Made by a program: the position numbers and the translations under genes. The notes below the pieces were generated by a model that saw only the letters and a program-made list of their open reading frames with translations, did no database searches and had not been told where the DNA came from. Below are positions 6,073-14,600 of a DNA stretch of 27,812 nt, one piece after another. This DNA comes from an uncultured Peptococcaceae bacterium. Its GTDB lineage: Bacteria > Bacillota > Peptococcia > Peptococcales > Peptococcaceae. Within the stretch, counting starts at the first letter, position 1, and every line of letters begins with the position of its first letter. The stretch is from contig CALIQN010000009.1 of the NCBI GenBank assembly GCA_938044045.1, forward strand, positions 1-27,812. Direction: 5' to 3'.

Positions 6073-7539
6073 ATGATAGTAGGCGATTTACTCGCACGTT
6101 TAGAAAAAGAGGGCTTACTTGTGCGTTTTGAGGGAGATAGCTCAAAGGCAGTGGTGGAAGTAAGCTATGATTCTAGGGCAGTGGACAAGGACTATCTCTT
6201 TATTTGTAAAGGGGAGAGTTTTAGCCAAGCCTATTTGGATAAAGCGATAGAAAAGGGTGCCACCTACTACATGGCGACCAAGGCTTATGAGACGCATCAC
6301 GATGAAGTGGGCGCCATTATTGTCCGTGAGATGAGAAGTGCTATGGCTGTTGTGGCAGATTGGTTTTTTCGCTCACCTTGGCAAGATTTGCCTGTGATTG
6401 GGATTACAGGTACCAAGGGAAAGTCTACGACAACGCTTTTTTTAGAAGCGATTTTTGACACTTATTATTATCCTAAGAAAGTGGGGATGACGTCTTCGCT
6501 TAGGGTGTTTGATGGGGTGGTGGACAAGGTGGCGACCTTGACCACACCGGAAAATATTGATTTGTTTCGCTATTTGGCAACAGCACGAGATCATCATCTG
6601 CCAGCGATGCTTGTTGAGGTCAGTAGCCAAGCTTTAAAATACAAGCGTGTGGGTGGTTTGCATTTTGCCCATGCCTTGTTTTTAAATATTGGTAGCGACC
6701 ATATTAGTCCAATAGAACATCCGGACTTTGAAGATTATTTTAAGAGCAAGTTGATGATTGTCCATAAGACAGACAAGCTCTATTTAAATCTCAATATGAA
6801 GTTTATCGATCGTGTACAAGAGGAGGCTAAGGGTAAGATGGTAGTCACCTTTGCCCTGGAAAAACCAAGTGACTACATGGCTTATGACATTCGTACGCAA
6901 GCAGGGCAAACAAGCTTTCGCGTGAAAAGCAAGGCGTGGAATGAGGTATTTACTATTACGGTATGTGGCTTTTTCAATGTGGAAAATGCACTGGCTGCCA
7001 TTGCTGTTGCCAGTGAAGCAGGTATTGATGTGGTCTCTATCCAAAAGGGCTTAGCGACTTGTTATTTGGCAGGGCGTATGGAAGTGATTGAAAAAACAAA
7101 GACAACGCCAGAGGTTGTCATAGACTATGCCCACAATAAATTGAGCTTTGAAAGTGTTTTAAAAGAGTATCATACAAGGGGTCAAAAGATTTGGTTAGTC
7201 TTTGGGGCGCCTGGTGGCAAGGCAAAAAATAGACGCCATGAGCTTGGGGAGATGGCAAGCTTATATGCCGATGAAATTATCTTGACCTCTGATGATCCCT
7301 ATGATGAGCGTGCTGAAGCAATCGCTGGGGAAATTGCTGAGGGCTTTTTGAGTCCGAGACCCTATGTGTTTATCGAGGATAGAAAAGAAGCCATTGCCTA
7401 TGCCCTGTCGCAAGCAAGTGCCGATGATGTGGTGCTTTTATTAGGCAAAGGGGCAGAAAAATTTCAAAAGATGAAGTCAGGGAATCTTGCTTATGAGGGA
7501 GATTATTATCATGCGCAATTTTACCTTGGCAAGGCATAG
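6073..7539 (+). CDS. murE: UDP-MurNAc-L-Ala-D-Glu ligase MurE, probably L-lysine (or ornithine) adding
   Basis: Cytoplasmic ATP-dependent Mur ligase that adds the third residue to the peptidoglycan stem peptide. From ATG 6073 it has 488 residues: an N-terminal UDP-binding domain with YDSRAV, a central ATPase domain with the P-loop GITGTKGKSTTT (about 110-121), TTPE and the segment IEHPDFEDYFKSKLMI with the lysine that is carbamylated in Mur ligases, then a C-terminal domain with DYAHNKLSFE. Where diaminopimelate enzymes have DNPR this protein has DDPY (about 407-410), and instead of GKGHEDYQ it has GKGAEKFQ. Both argue against meso-DAP and for a basic amino acid such as lysine. A GTG at 6040 could extend it into prmA, but the extension looks unlike a MurE N-terminus. 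It is translated from the prmA operon. Confidence 0.88.
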   Translation: MIVGDLLARLEKEGLLVRFEGDSSKAVVEVSYDSRAVDKDYLFICKGESFSQAYLDKAIEKGATYYMATKAYETHHDEVGAIIVREMRSAMAVVADWFFRSPWQDLPVIGITGTKGKSTTTLFLEAIFDTYYYPKKVGMTSSLRVFDGVVDKVATLTTPENIDLFRYLATARDHHLPAMLVEVSSQALKYKRVGGLHFAHALFLNIGSDHISPIEHPDFEDYFKSKLMIVHKTDKLYLNLNMKFIDRVQEEAKGKMVVTFALEKPSDYMAYDIRTQAGQTSFRVKSKAWNEVFTITVCGFFNVENALAAIAVASEAGIDVVSIQKGLATCYLAGRMEVIEKTKTTPEVVIDYAHNKLSFESVLKEYHTRGQKIWLVFGAPGGKAKNRRHELGEMASLYADEIILTSDDPYDERAEAIAGEIAEGFLSPRPYVFIEDRKEAIAYALSQASADDVVLLLGKGAEKFQKMKSGNLAYEGDYYHAQFYLGKA

Positions 7540-7593
7540 AAAAGAAAAATTATCTGTGTTATCATGAAATAGAGACGATACTGGAGGAATGCG

Positions 7594-9270
7594 ATGAATA
7601 TTATAGCAAATGTAAAAGATGAACTTTATGGTATTATCACTCAAGCCATCACGCAAGGTATGGAAAAAGGTAAGATTCCTCAATGTGAGATTCCTAACTA
7701 TGTCTTAGAGCTACCTAGGGATAAAAATCATGGGGACTATGCGACCAATGTCGTGATGCTAATGACCAAACTGGCAAAGATGAATCCTAGAGTTCTTGCA
7801 GAAGCCATTGTCGAGGAAATGGACTTTACCAATACAAGTGTCGCCAGTGTAGAGATTGCCGGCCCTGGATTTTTAAATTTTCGTCTGAAAGAGGGTTGGC
7901 TTTATCCTTTACTTGAAGCCATCCAAACAGAAAATGAAGACTATGGTAGAAGTGATTTTGGACAAGGTGAAAAGGTACAGGTAGAATTTGTCAGTGCCAA
8001 TCCTACCGGTTTACTTCACATGGGCAATGCTCGTGGGGGGTCTTTGGGGGATTTGCTTGCACGTGTGCTCAACATGGCAGGCTATCAGGCAGATAAGGAA
8101 TACTATATCAACGATGCAGGCAATCAAGTACGTAATCTTGCCTTGTCTGTAGAGGCACGTTATTTTGAAGCCTTGGGCGTTACAGGCTACGAAGTCCCGG
8201 AAGATGGCTATCAAGGTGAGGACATCAAGTCTACTGCCAAACGCCTACTTGAGCTCAAGGGTGAAAGCCTAGCTAGCCTTCCAAGAGAAGAGAGATTGGC
8301 ACAGATGCTAGATTTTGCTTTGGCTGAAAAAGTGGGTGGCATCAAAAAAAGCTTGGAAGAATTTGGTGTTGTCTTTGATAACTGGTTTAGTGAACAAAGC
8401 TTGCATGATAGTGGTGAGGTCACAGCTGTCGTAGAAACCCTCAAAGAAAAAGGCTATGTCTATGAAAATGAAGGGGCACTTTGGCTAGCTTGCACCAAGT
8501 TTGGTGAAGAAAAAGATGAAGTACTTATCAGAAGCAATGGCACCCCGACCTACTTTGCTGCAGATATTGCCTACCACAAGAATAAATTTGAGAGAGGCTA
8601 TACCCGTCTGATTGACATCTGGGGTGCTGACCATCATGGACATGTGGCACGGTTAAAAAAGGCAATGACAGCACTAGGCTATGATGGGGAGAAGATTACC
8701 ATCATCCTCATGCAATTGGTACGCCTTTATCGTGATGGTGAGCTTGTCAAGATGAGCAAGCGTAGAGGCACCTTTGTCACCCTTGAAGAGCTGATGGAGG
8801 AAGTCGGTCAAGAAGTGGCGAGATTCTTCTTTTCTATGCGTAACCCTGACAGTGCGATGGATTTTGATTTGAACCTTGCCAAAAAAGAATCCAGTGAAAA
8901 CCCTGTTTACTATGTACAATATGCCCATGCCCGTATTGTCAGTATCTTGCAAGCAACAGGCTTGCCAACACCAAGGGCAAGTGAAGTAGATTTGACCTTG
9001 CTCAAGGCACCTGAGGAGCTTGCACTGATGGAAATGATGGCGAAATGGACAGAGGAAGTAACCTTGGCAGCCAGAGACTTGGCACCATATCGCTTGCCTT
9101 ATTATGCCAAAGAGCTTGCCAATACCTTCCATAGCTTTTACAATGCTTGTAAGGTACTCACGGATGATGAGGCACTCAAAAATGCTCGCCTTGTTTTGGT
9201 GGATACGACACGTATCACCTTAAGAAATGTATTGAAACTCATAGGTGTTGACGCACCTGATCGTATGTAA
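7594..9270 (+). CDS. argS: Arginyl-tRNA synthetase
   Basis: Class I synthetase charging tRNA-Arg with arginine, 558 residues, the usual length. An N-terminal Add-1 domain (about 1-105) precedes the catalytic Rossmann fold. The HIGH-like motif is within SANPTGLLHMGNARGG (H at 142), and the KMSKS-like motif is VKMSKRRGTFV (about 385-395). A C-terminal DALR anticodon-binding domain (about 440-558) ends in the typical VLKLIGVDAPDRM. The ATG at 7594 has a GGAGG site upstream. It lies 54 bases after murE without a visible terminator and 25 bases before fba, so it is co-transcribed. No T-box leader is seen, unlike many Gram-positive synthetase genes. Confidence 0.97.
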   Translation: MNIIANVKDELYGIITQAITQGMEKGKIPQCEIPNYVLELPRDKNHGDYATNVVMLMTKLAKMNPRVLAEAIVEEMDFTNTSVASVEIAGPGFLNFRLKEGWLYPLLEAIQTENEDYGRSDFGQGEKVQVEFVSANPTGLLHMGNARGGSLGDLLARVLNMAGYQADKEYYINDAGNQVRNLALSVEARYFEALGVTGYEVPEDGYQGEDIKSTAKRLLELKGESLASLPREERLAQMLDFALAEKVGGIKKSLEEFGVVFDNWFSEQSLHDSGEVTAVVETLKEKGYVYENEGALWLACTKFGEEKDEVLIRSNGTPTYFAADIAYHKNKFERGYTRLIDIWGADHHGHVARLKKAMTALGYDGEKITIILMQLVRLYRDGELVKMSKRRGTFVTLEELMEEVGQEVARFFFSMRNPDSAMDFDLNLAKKESSENPVYYVQYAHARIVSILQATGLPTPRASEVDLTLLKAPEELALMEMMAKWTEEVTLAARDLAPYRLPYYAKELANTFHSFYNACKVLTDDEALKNARLVLVDTTRITLRNVLKLIGVDAPDRM

Positions 9271-9295
9271 GTGTAATTCTATAAGGAGGCTTATT

Positions 9296-10150
9296 ATGCC
9301 ATTAGTAAATGTTGATACTCTACTTGAAGCTGCTGAAAAAGGTGGCTATGCTGTCGGTGCTTTTAACTGCAATAACATGGAAATCGTGCAAGCGATTATT
9401 GAAGCAGCAGAAGAGGAACGCTCTCCAGTCATTATCCAAGCCAGCCAAGGTGCGATTAAATACGCGGGCTTACCTTATATCGTTGCCCTTGTCAAACTTG
9501 CTGCTGAAGAGTCTACTGTTCCTGTTGCCCTACACCTCGACCATGGGACAAGTTTTGAACAATGTGTACAATGTATCGCTAAGGGCTTTACCTCTGTGAT
9601 GATAGATTATTCTAAGCATCCATTGAAAGAAAATATTGCGATGACCAAGCGTATCCTTGATATTGCCAATACCTTAGATATTTCTGTAGAAGCAGAGCTT
9701 GGTAAAATTGGTGGGACAGAGGATGATATTACCGTTTCTGAAAGGGAAGCAACCTTCACCGATCCTCAAGAAGCGTTACAATTTGTTCAAGAAACTGGGA
9801 TTAAATCCCTCGCTGTTGCTATTGGAACCGCTCATGGACAATACAAGGGTGAACCTAAGCTTGACCTAGAAAGATTGAGTGAAATTAAAGCCCTCGTCAA
9901 GATTCCTATTGTTTTACATGGTTCTTCAGGGGTGCCTGATGACACCTTAAAAGAAGCCATCAAGCGTGGTGTCAGAAAAATCAATATCGACACCAACCTT
10001 CGTGAAGCATTCACAGATGGTGTACGTGAAGTTTTATCAGCTAACCCTAATGAAATTGACCCAAGAAAGATTTTAGGGCCAGCAAAAGCACGCATGAAAG
10101 ATCGTGTAAAAGAAAAAATTCGCATTTTTGGTTCAAATGGCAAAGCCTAG
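9296..10150 (+). CDS. fba: Class II fructose-1,6-bisphosphate aldolase
   Basis: Zinc-dependent aldolase that interconverts fructose-1,6-bisphosphate with glyceraldehyde-3-phosphate and dihydroxyacetone phosphate. The 284-residue TIM barrel carries the class II signature: HLDHGTSFE (catalytic Asp82, zinc His83), EAELGKIGGTEDD (132-144), AIGTAHGQYKGEPKLD (zinc His180), LHGSSGVPDD (zinc His208) and the phosphate-binding KINIDTNLREAF. The open frame extends upstream to 9245, inside argS, but the ATG at 9296 has a strong AAGGAGG site and matches the family N-terminus. Pairing with glpX nine bases downstream suggests a gluconeogenic emphasis. It could act on fructose- or tagatose-bisphosphate; fructose is the likelier given the neighbour. 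Confidence 0.95.
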   Translation: MPLVNVDTLLEAAEKGGYAVGAFNCNNMEIVQAIIEAAEEERSPVIIQASQGAIKYAGLPYIVALVKLAAEESTVPVALHLDHGTSFEQCVQCIAKGFTSVMIDYSKHPLKENIAMTKRILDIANTLDISVEAELGKIGGTEDDITVSEREATFTDPQEALQFVQETGIKSLAVAIGTAHGQYKGEPKLDLERLSEIKALVKIPIVLHGSSGVPDDTLKEAIKRGVRKINIDTNLREAFTDGVREVLSANPNEIDPRKILGPAKARMKDRVKEKIRIFGSNGKA

Positions 10151-10159
10151 GAGGATATT

Positions 10160-11104
10160 ATGCAAAGAGAGCTTGTGATTGAATTTGCTCGCGTGACAGA
10201 AGCTGCTGCAATCAATGCCAGCAAGTGGATAGGTAAGCTAGAAAAAAATAGTGCTGATGGTGCTGCTGTAGAAGCAATGCGCCAGATGTTTGATACCATT
10301 GATATTTCCGGTACTGTCGTTATCGGCGAAGGGGAAATGGATGAAGCACCAATGCTCTATATCGGGGAGAAAGTCGGACTTGGTGGGGAAGAAGTTGACA
10401 TTGCTGTCGACCCTCTCGAAGGGACTAACCTCACTGCCAAAAACCAACCTGGTGCCATTGCTGTGATGGCAGTTGCCGAAAAAGGTGGTTTGTTGCACGC
10501 CCCTGATATGTACATGGATAAGATTATCGTTGGCAAAAAGGCTAAAGGTGCCATTGATATCAATAAGTCTGTGGAAGAAAACTTTGACAATGTGCGTCGT
10601 GCCCTCGGTAAGGCGGCTCATGAAATGACAGTGGTTCTATTAGATAGAGAAAGACACGAACACATCAAGCAAGCGATTAAAGCCCTTGGGGGTAGAGTAC
10701 GCTTGATTACCGATGGTGATGTCTCACCAGCTTTGACAGCGAGTCTAAAAGAAGGTGAAGTTGACCTTATTTTAGGTATTGGTGGGGCACCAGAGGGTGT
10801 CTTGGCAGCTGCCTGTGTCAAATGTCTAGGTGGCGATATGCAAGGTAAGCTTATCGCTGAAAATGATGAGCAAATCCGTCGTGCCAGAGAAATGGGACAT
10901 GATGATATCAATGAAGTCCTTACCCTAGATAAGCTGGTTAGTGGTGAAGACGTCATGTTTGTAGCCACAGGTGTTACCACAGGGGATGTCCTCCGTGGTA
11001 TTGAAAAATCAGGGGATTTTATCAAGACCCATACTGTTGTTTTACGTTCTAAGACTGAAACTGTTCGCTTTTTAGAAACTGCTTACAAGGTAAGACAAAA
11101 GTAA
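10160..11104 (+). CDS. glpX: Class II fructose-1,6-bisphosphatase
   Basis: Hydrolyses fructose-1,6-bisphosphate to fructose-6-phosphate, the committed step of gluconeogenesis, using divalent metal. The 314-residue protein is full length for GlpX. It has the metal-binding GEGEMDEAPML (56-66) and VDPLEGTNL (83-91), the substrate-binding ITDGDVSPAL, GIGGAPEGVLAAA, and the VATGVTTGDVLRG block near the C-terminus. The AGGAGG site overlaps the fba stop codon, so the two genes are coupled. A strong terminator follows, closing the five-gene operon. Confidence 0.96.
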   Translation: MQRELVIEFARVTEAAAINASKWIGKLEKNSADGAAVEAMRQMFDTIDISGTVVIGEGEMDEAPMLYIGEKVGLGGEEVDIAVDPLEGTNLTAKNQPGAIAVMAVAEKGGLLHAPDMYMDKIIVGKKAKGAIDINKSVEENFDNVRRALGKAAHEMTVVLLDRERHEHIKQAIKALGGRVRLITDGDVSPALTASLKEGEVDLILGIGGAPEGVLAAACVKCLGGDMQGKLIAENDEQIRRAREMGHDDINEVLTLDKLVSGEDVMFVATGVTTGDVLRGIEKSGDFIKTHTVVLRSKTETVRFLETAYKVRQK

Positions 11105-11116
11105 ATCGGATAATAC

Positions 11117-11155
11117 AAAAGAAGGTATGGCCATTAAGGCAATACCTTCTTTTTT
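11117..11155 (+). terminator. Terminator of the prmA-glpX operon
   Basis: AAAAGAAGGTAT (11117-11128) pairs with ATACCTTCTTTT (11142-11153), with an inner GCC/GGC pairing, and the T-run forms the 3' side. Confidence 0.9.
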
Positions 11156-11175
11156 AGAAAGTTTTTAGAAAATCC

Positions 11176-11204
11176 TTGACAATTATTGGCTTTTCTAGTA
11201 TCAT
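11176..11204 (+). promoter_or_regulatory. Promoter of the Lys-Glu-Val tRNA cluster
   Basis: A perfect TTGACA (11176-11181), a 17-bp spacer and TATCAT (11199-11204), with a start expected near 11211, about 22 bases before the first tRNA. Confidence 0.85.
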
Positions 11205-11232
11205 TTCTCCTTGTGAGATATGAGAATATCTT

Positions 11233-11305
11233 GAGCCATTAGCTCAGTCGGTAGAGCACCTGACTTTTAATCAGGGTGTCGAAGGTTCGAATCCTTCATG
11301 GCTCA
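11233..11305 (+). tRNA. tRNA-Lys(UUU)
   Basis: A 73-nt cloverleaf: acceptor GAGCCAT with ATGGCTC, discriminator A, D-arm AGCTCAGTCGGTAGAGC, anticodon loop CTTTTAA (UUU) and T-loop TTCGAAT. CCA is not encoded; only CTGT separates it from tRNA-Glu. Confidence 0.97.
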
Positions 11306-11309
11306 CTGT

Positions 11310-11382
11310 GGCCCGTTGGAGAAACGGTTAACTCACCAGCCTTTCACGCTGGCATTCACGGGTTCGAATCCCGTACGGGTCA
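11310..11382 (+). tRNA. tRNA-Glu(UUC)
   Basis: A 73-nt cloverleaf: acceptor GGCCCGT with ACGGGTC (one G-U), discriminator A, anticodon loop CTTTCAC (UUC) and T-loop TTCGAAT. CCA is not encoded; three bases separate it from tRNA-Val. Confidence 0.97.
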
Positions 11383-11385
11383 TAG

Positions 11386-11458
11386 GGACGTTTAGCTCAG
11401 CTGGGAGAGCATCTGCCTTACAAGCAGAGGGTCGGCGGTTCGATCCCGTCAACGTCCA
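11386..11458 (+). tRNA. tRNA-Val(UAC)
   Basis: A 73-nt cloverleaf: acceptor GGACGTT with AACGTCC (perfect), discriminator A, anticodon loop CTTACAA (UAC) and T-loop TTCGATC. CCA is not encoded; a T-rich run (11459-11472) follows. Confidence 0.97.
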
Positions 11459-11486
11459 TTTTTTTCTTTTTTACCAAAAATATAAT

Positions 11487-11546
11487 AAAAACCTCTAGAT
11501 TAGGCTAGTCCGATAAAAAAGATTAACTTAATCTAGAGGTTTTTTG
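11487..11546 (+). terminator. Terminator of the tRNA cluster
   Basis: AAAAACCTCTAGATTA (11487-11502) pairs perfectly with TAATCTAGAGGTTTTT (11529-11544) across a 26-base loop, followed by TGTTTT. The long loop is unusual, but the perfect stem and U-tract fit intrinsic termination. Confidence 0.85.
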
Positions 11547-11573
11547 TTTTCCTACCTATGCTTCTTTTGATTG

Positions 11574-11623
11574 GTAAACAACAAAGAACCAAGCCTTTCT
11601 TAGAAAGGCTTGGTTCTTTTATT
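11574..11623 (-). terminator. Terminator of nifJ (bidirectional)
   Basis: AAAGAACCAAGCCTTTCT (11583-11600) and its exact complement (11602-11619) form a near-perfect 18-base inverted repeat starting 17 bases after the nifJ stop. T-rich sequence follows on the minus strand (TTTGTTGTTT) and on the plus strand (TTCTTTTATT), so it also protects against readthrough from the tRNA cluster. Confidence 0.92.
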
Positions 11624-11635
11624 CAAGCACTTATT

Positions 11636-14600
11636 TTATTCTTCTGATTTTGCCATACGAACATATTGTGCATAGCGTTGTTCACTACGAGAACGGTTCA
11701 AATCGAACATTTGTTGTGCTTCTTCAGGCTTAATCTTAGCTAGAGAAGTGTAACGTACTTCTGATTTCAAGAAGTCATCAAACTTATCATAGTTTGGTTC
11801 TTTAGAATCTAAAACAAATGGATTCTTGCCTGACTGCGCAAGCTCAGGGTTGTATCTCCACAAGTGCCAGTAACCACATTCAACAGCATCTTTCATGTGT
11901 TCCATTGAGATACCCATACCCTTACGGATACCATGGTTGATACAGGTTGCATAAGCAATGATGAGAGATGGTCCTTCGTAAGCTTCAGCTTCTTGGATTG
12001 CTTTTAGGGTTTGGTTCATGTTTGCACCCATAGCAATTTGAGCAACATAAACATTACCATAAGAAGCTGCCATCATACCAAGATCTTTTTTGTTGGTCTT
12101 TTTACCATCAGCAGCGAATTGAGCAATTGCAGCTGTTGGAGTAGATTTAGAAGCTTGACCACCAGTATTAGAGTAAACTTCTGTATCAAAGACAAAGACA
12201 TTGATATTTTCACCACTTGCAAGGACATGGTCTAGACCACCATAGCCGATGTCATAAGCCCAACCGTCACCACCGATGATCCATTGTGAACGTACTTTCA
12301 AGAAGTCTTTAAACTTATCAACTTCTTGCAAAAGAGCATCATTGCTACCCTTAACAGCAGCTACAATGGCATCACTTGCAACGTTGTTTTCTTCAACATT
12401 TCTAACTTTTGTTGCTTCAATCCAATTTTTTGCAGCTTCTTTTAGGCTAGCATCATAGTTGCCTTCGCTAACAGCTGTGAGAAGATCAGTGAGCTTACGC
12501 TTCATTTGTCTGTCACCAACAGCCATACCTAAACCAAATTGAGCATTGTTTTCAAACAATGAGTTTTCCCAAGCTGGACCTTGACCACGATCATTGGTGG
12601 TGTAAGCCATGCTTGGTGCTGCTGCTGGCCAAATAGAAGAACAACCAGTAGCATTAGCAATCATCATTCTATCACCAAATAATTGGGTGAGGAGTTTTGC
12701 GTATGGTGTTTCACCACAACCTGCACAAGCACCAGAGAATTCGAGTAAAGGCAACTTAAATTGGCTACCCTTAACTGTCTTGGTGTTGGTGAGTTCAGCT
12801 TTGTTAGAAACCTTATGGGTCACAAAGATCCAATTGTCTCTTTCATCTGCAACAGCTTTTTCGATAGGCACCATTTTGAGTGCTTTTTCTTTCGCTGGAC
12901 AGGTGTTCACACAGCTTGCACAGCCATAGCAGTCCATTGGGCTAACTTGCATACGGAAAGCTAAATTAGCAAATTCCTTACCTTTAGCACTAACTGTTAC
13001 CATGTTTTCAGGTTTTTGTGCAAGTTCTTCTTCATTAAGAAGGAATGGACGAATAACAGCATGTGGACAAACTAAAGAACATTGGTTACATTGGATACAA
13101 TTTTCTGGAATCCATTCTGGTGCAAACAATGCTGGCATACGTTTTTCGTACTTTGTTGCCCCACTTGGATAACGTCCATCTTCCATACCTACAAAAGCAC
13201 TGACAGGAAGTTTATCCCCTTGCATAGCGATAACAGGACGGAAAATCTTTTTGATGAATTCTGGTTCATGTGAGCAACGTTTTGCTTCCCCAGTTTCACC
13301 AGTAGCAGTCTTCCAAGCTTCTGGAACATCGATCTTTTGAAGAACTTCGATTGCTTTATCAACCGCTTCATAGTTCATGTTAACGATTGCATCACCCTTT
13401 TTACCATAGGTCTTTTTGATAGCAGCTTTTAAGTAACCTACAGCTTCTTCATAAGGAATAACTTGGTTTAAATAGAAGAAAGCAGATTGTGTTACCATGT
13501 TGGTTCTATTACCAAGTCCTATTTCTTGAGCAGTTGTTGCTGCATCAATGATATAAAACTGGATATCATTTTCTGCGATATAACGTTTCATGCTTGCTGG
13601 AATATGATCTTCTAACTCTTCTTTCTTCCAAGTACAGTTTAGAAGGAAGGTACCACCTGGTTTTAAGCCTTCAAGAACATCATAGTTATAAATATAGCTT
13701 GATTTATGGCAAGCCACATAGTCAGCTTGGTCAACTTGATAGGTAGAACGAATCTTGCTCTTACCAAAACGTAAAGAAGAAATCGTTACACCACCAGATT
13801 TTTTAGAGTCATAAGAGAAATAACCTTGAGCATAAAGATCTGTGTTATCACCAATGATCTTAATCGCATCTTTGTTTGCCCCAACGGTACCATCAGAACC
13901 ATAACCCCAGAACTTACAAGCACGGCAGTCTTCTGGTGAAGTGACTACTGGTGCACCAACTTCAAGAGAGGTAAAGGTTACGTCGTCAACAATACCAACG
14001 GTAAAGTTGTTTTTAGGTGCATCTTGTTTTAAGTTTTCATACACAGCAATCAATTGAGCTGGAGTAACATCCTTAGAACCAAGACCATAACGTCCACCTA
14101 CGATTAGTGGATGCATGTCTGATTGATAGAATGTGCTCATCACATCTTCATAAAGTGGTTCTGCTAATGAACCTGGTTCTTTACAACGATCTAATACAGC
14201 AACTTTCTTGACTGTTTTTGGTAATACTGCAAAGAAATGATCTTTTGAAAACGGTCTGTATAAGTGAACATTAACAAAGCCAACGCTTTCGCCTTTGGCA
14301 TTGAGATAGTCAACGACTTCTTCAAGCGCATCACAAACTGAACCCATTGCAATGACAATGTTTTCTGCATTTTCTGCACCATAGTAGTTAAATGGTTTGT
14401 AGTCGCGACCAGTTTCTTTGGAAATTGCATCCATATACTCAACTACTGTATCAACTAAGTTGGTATAGAATACATTGCCACCTTCTCTTTGTTGGAAGAA
14501 AATGTCAGGGTTTTGGTTTGTCCCCTTAATGCATGGATTTTCTGGATTTAAGCCAGAAGATCTAAAGCGTTTAACACCTTCTTCATCGAGTTGTTCTTTT

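Noticed and set aside
7540..7593. Possible T-box or other leader before argS, and likewise before proS
   Set aside because: The gaps (54 and 5 bases) are far too short for a T-box and no specifier stem or antiterminator is visible.
8674..9132. Long open frame of 152 codons antisense to argS
   Set aside because: A shadow of argS codon usage; low-complexity Cys/His-rich translation, no ribosome-binding site, and argS is clearly real.
10618..11025. Open frames antisense to glpX
   Set aside because: Ser/Pro/Arg-rich shadow translation typical of the reverse of a coding strand; no start signals.
11298..11498. Open frame of 66 codons on the plus strand
   Set aside because: It runs through the tRNA-Lys, tRNA-Glu and tRNA-Val genes; the translation reflects tRNA sequence, not protein.
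5069..11517. 12-base repeat TAGTCCGATAAA at about 5069 and 11506
   Set aside because: In a window of this size some 12-base repeats are expected by chance, and the two copies have no shared context.
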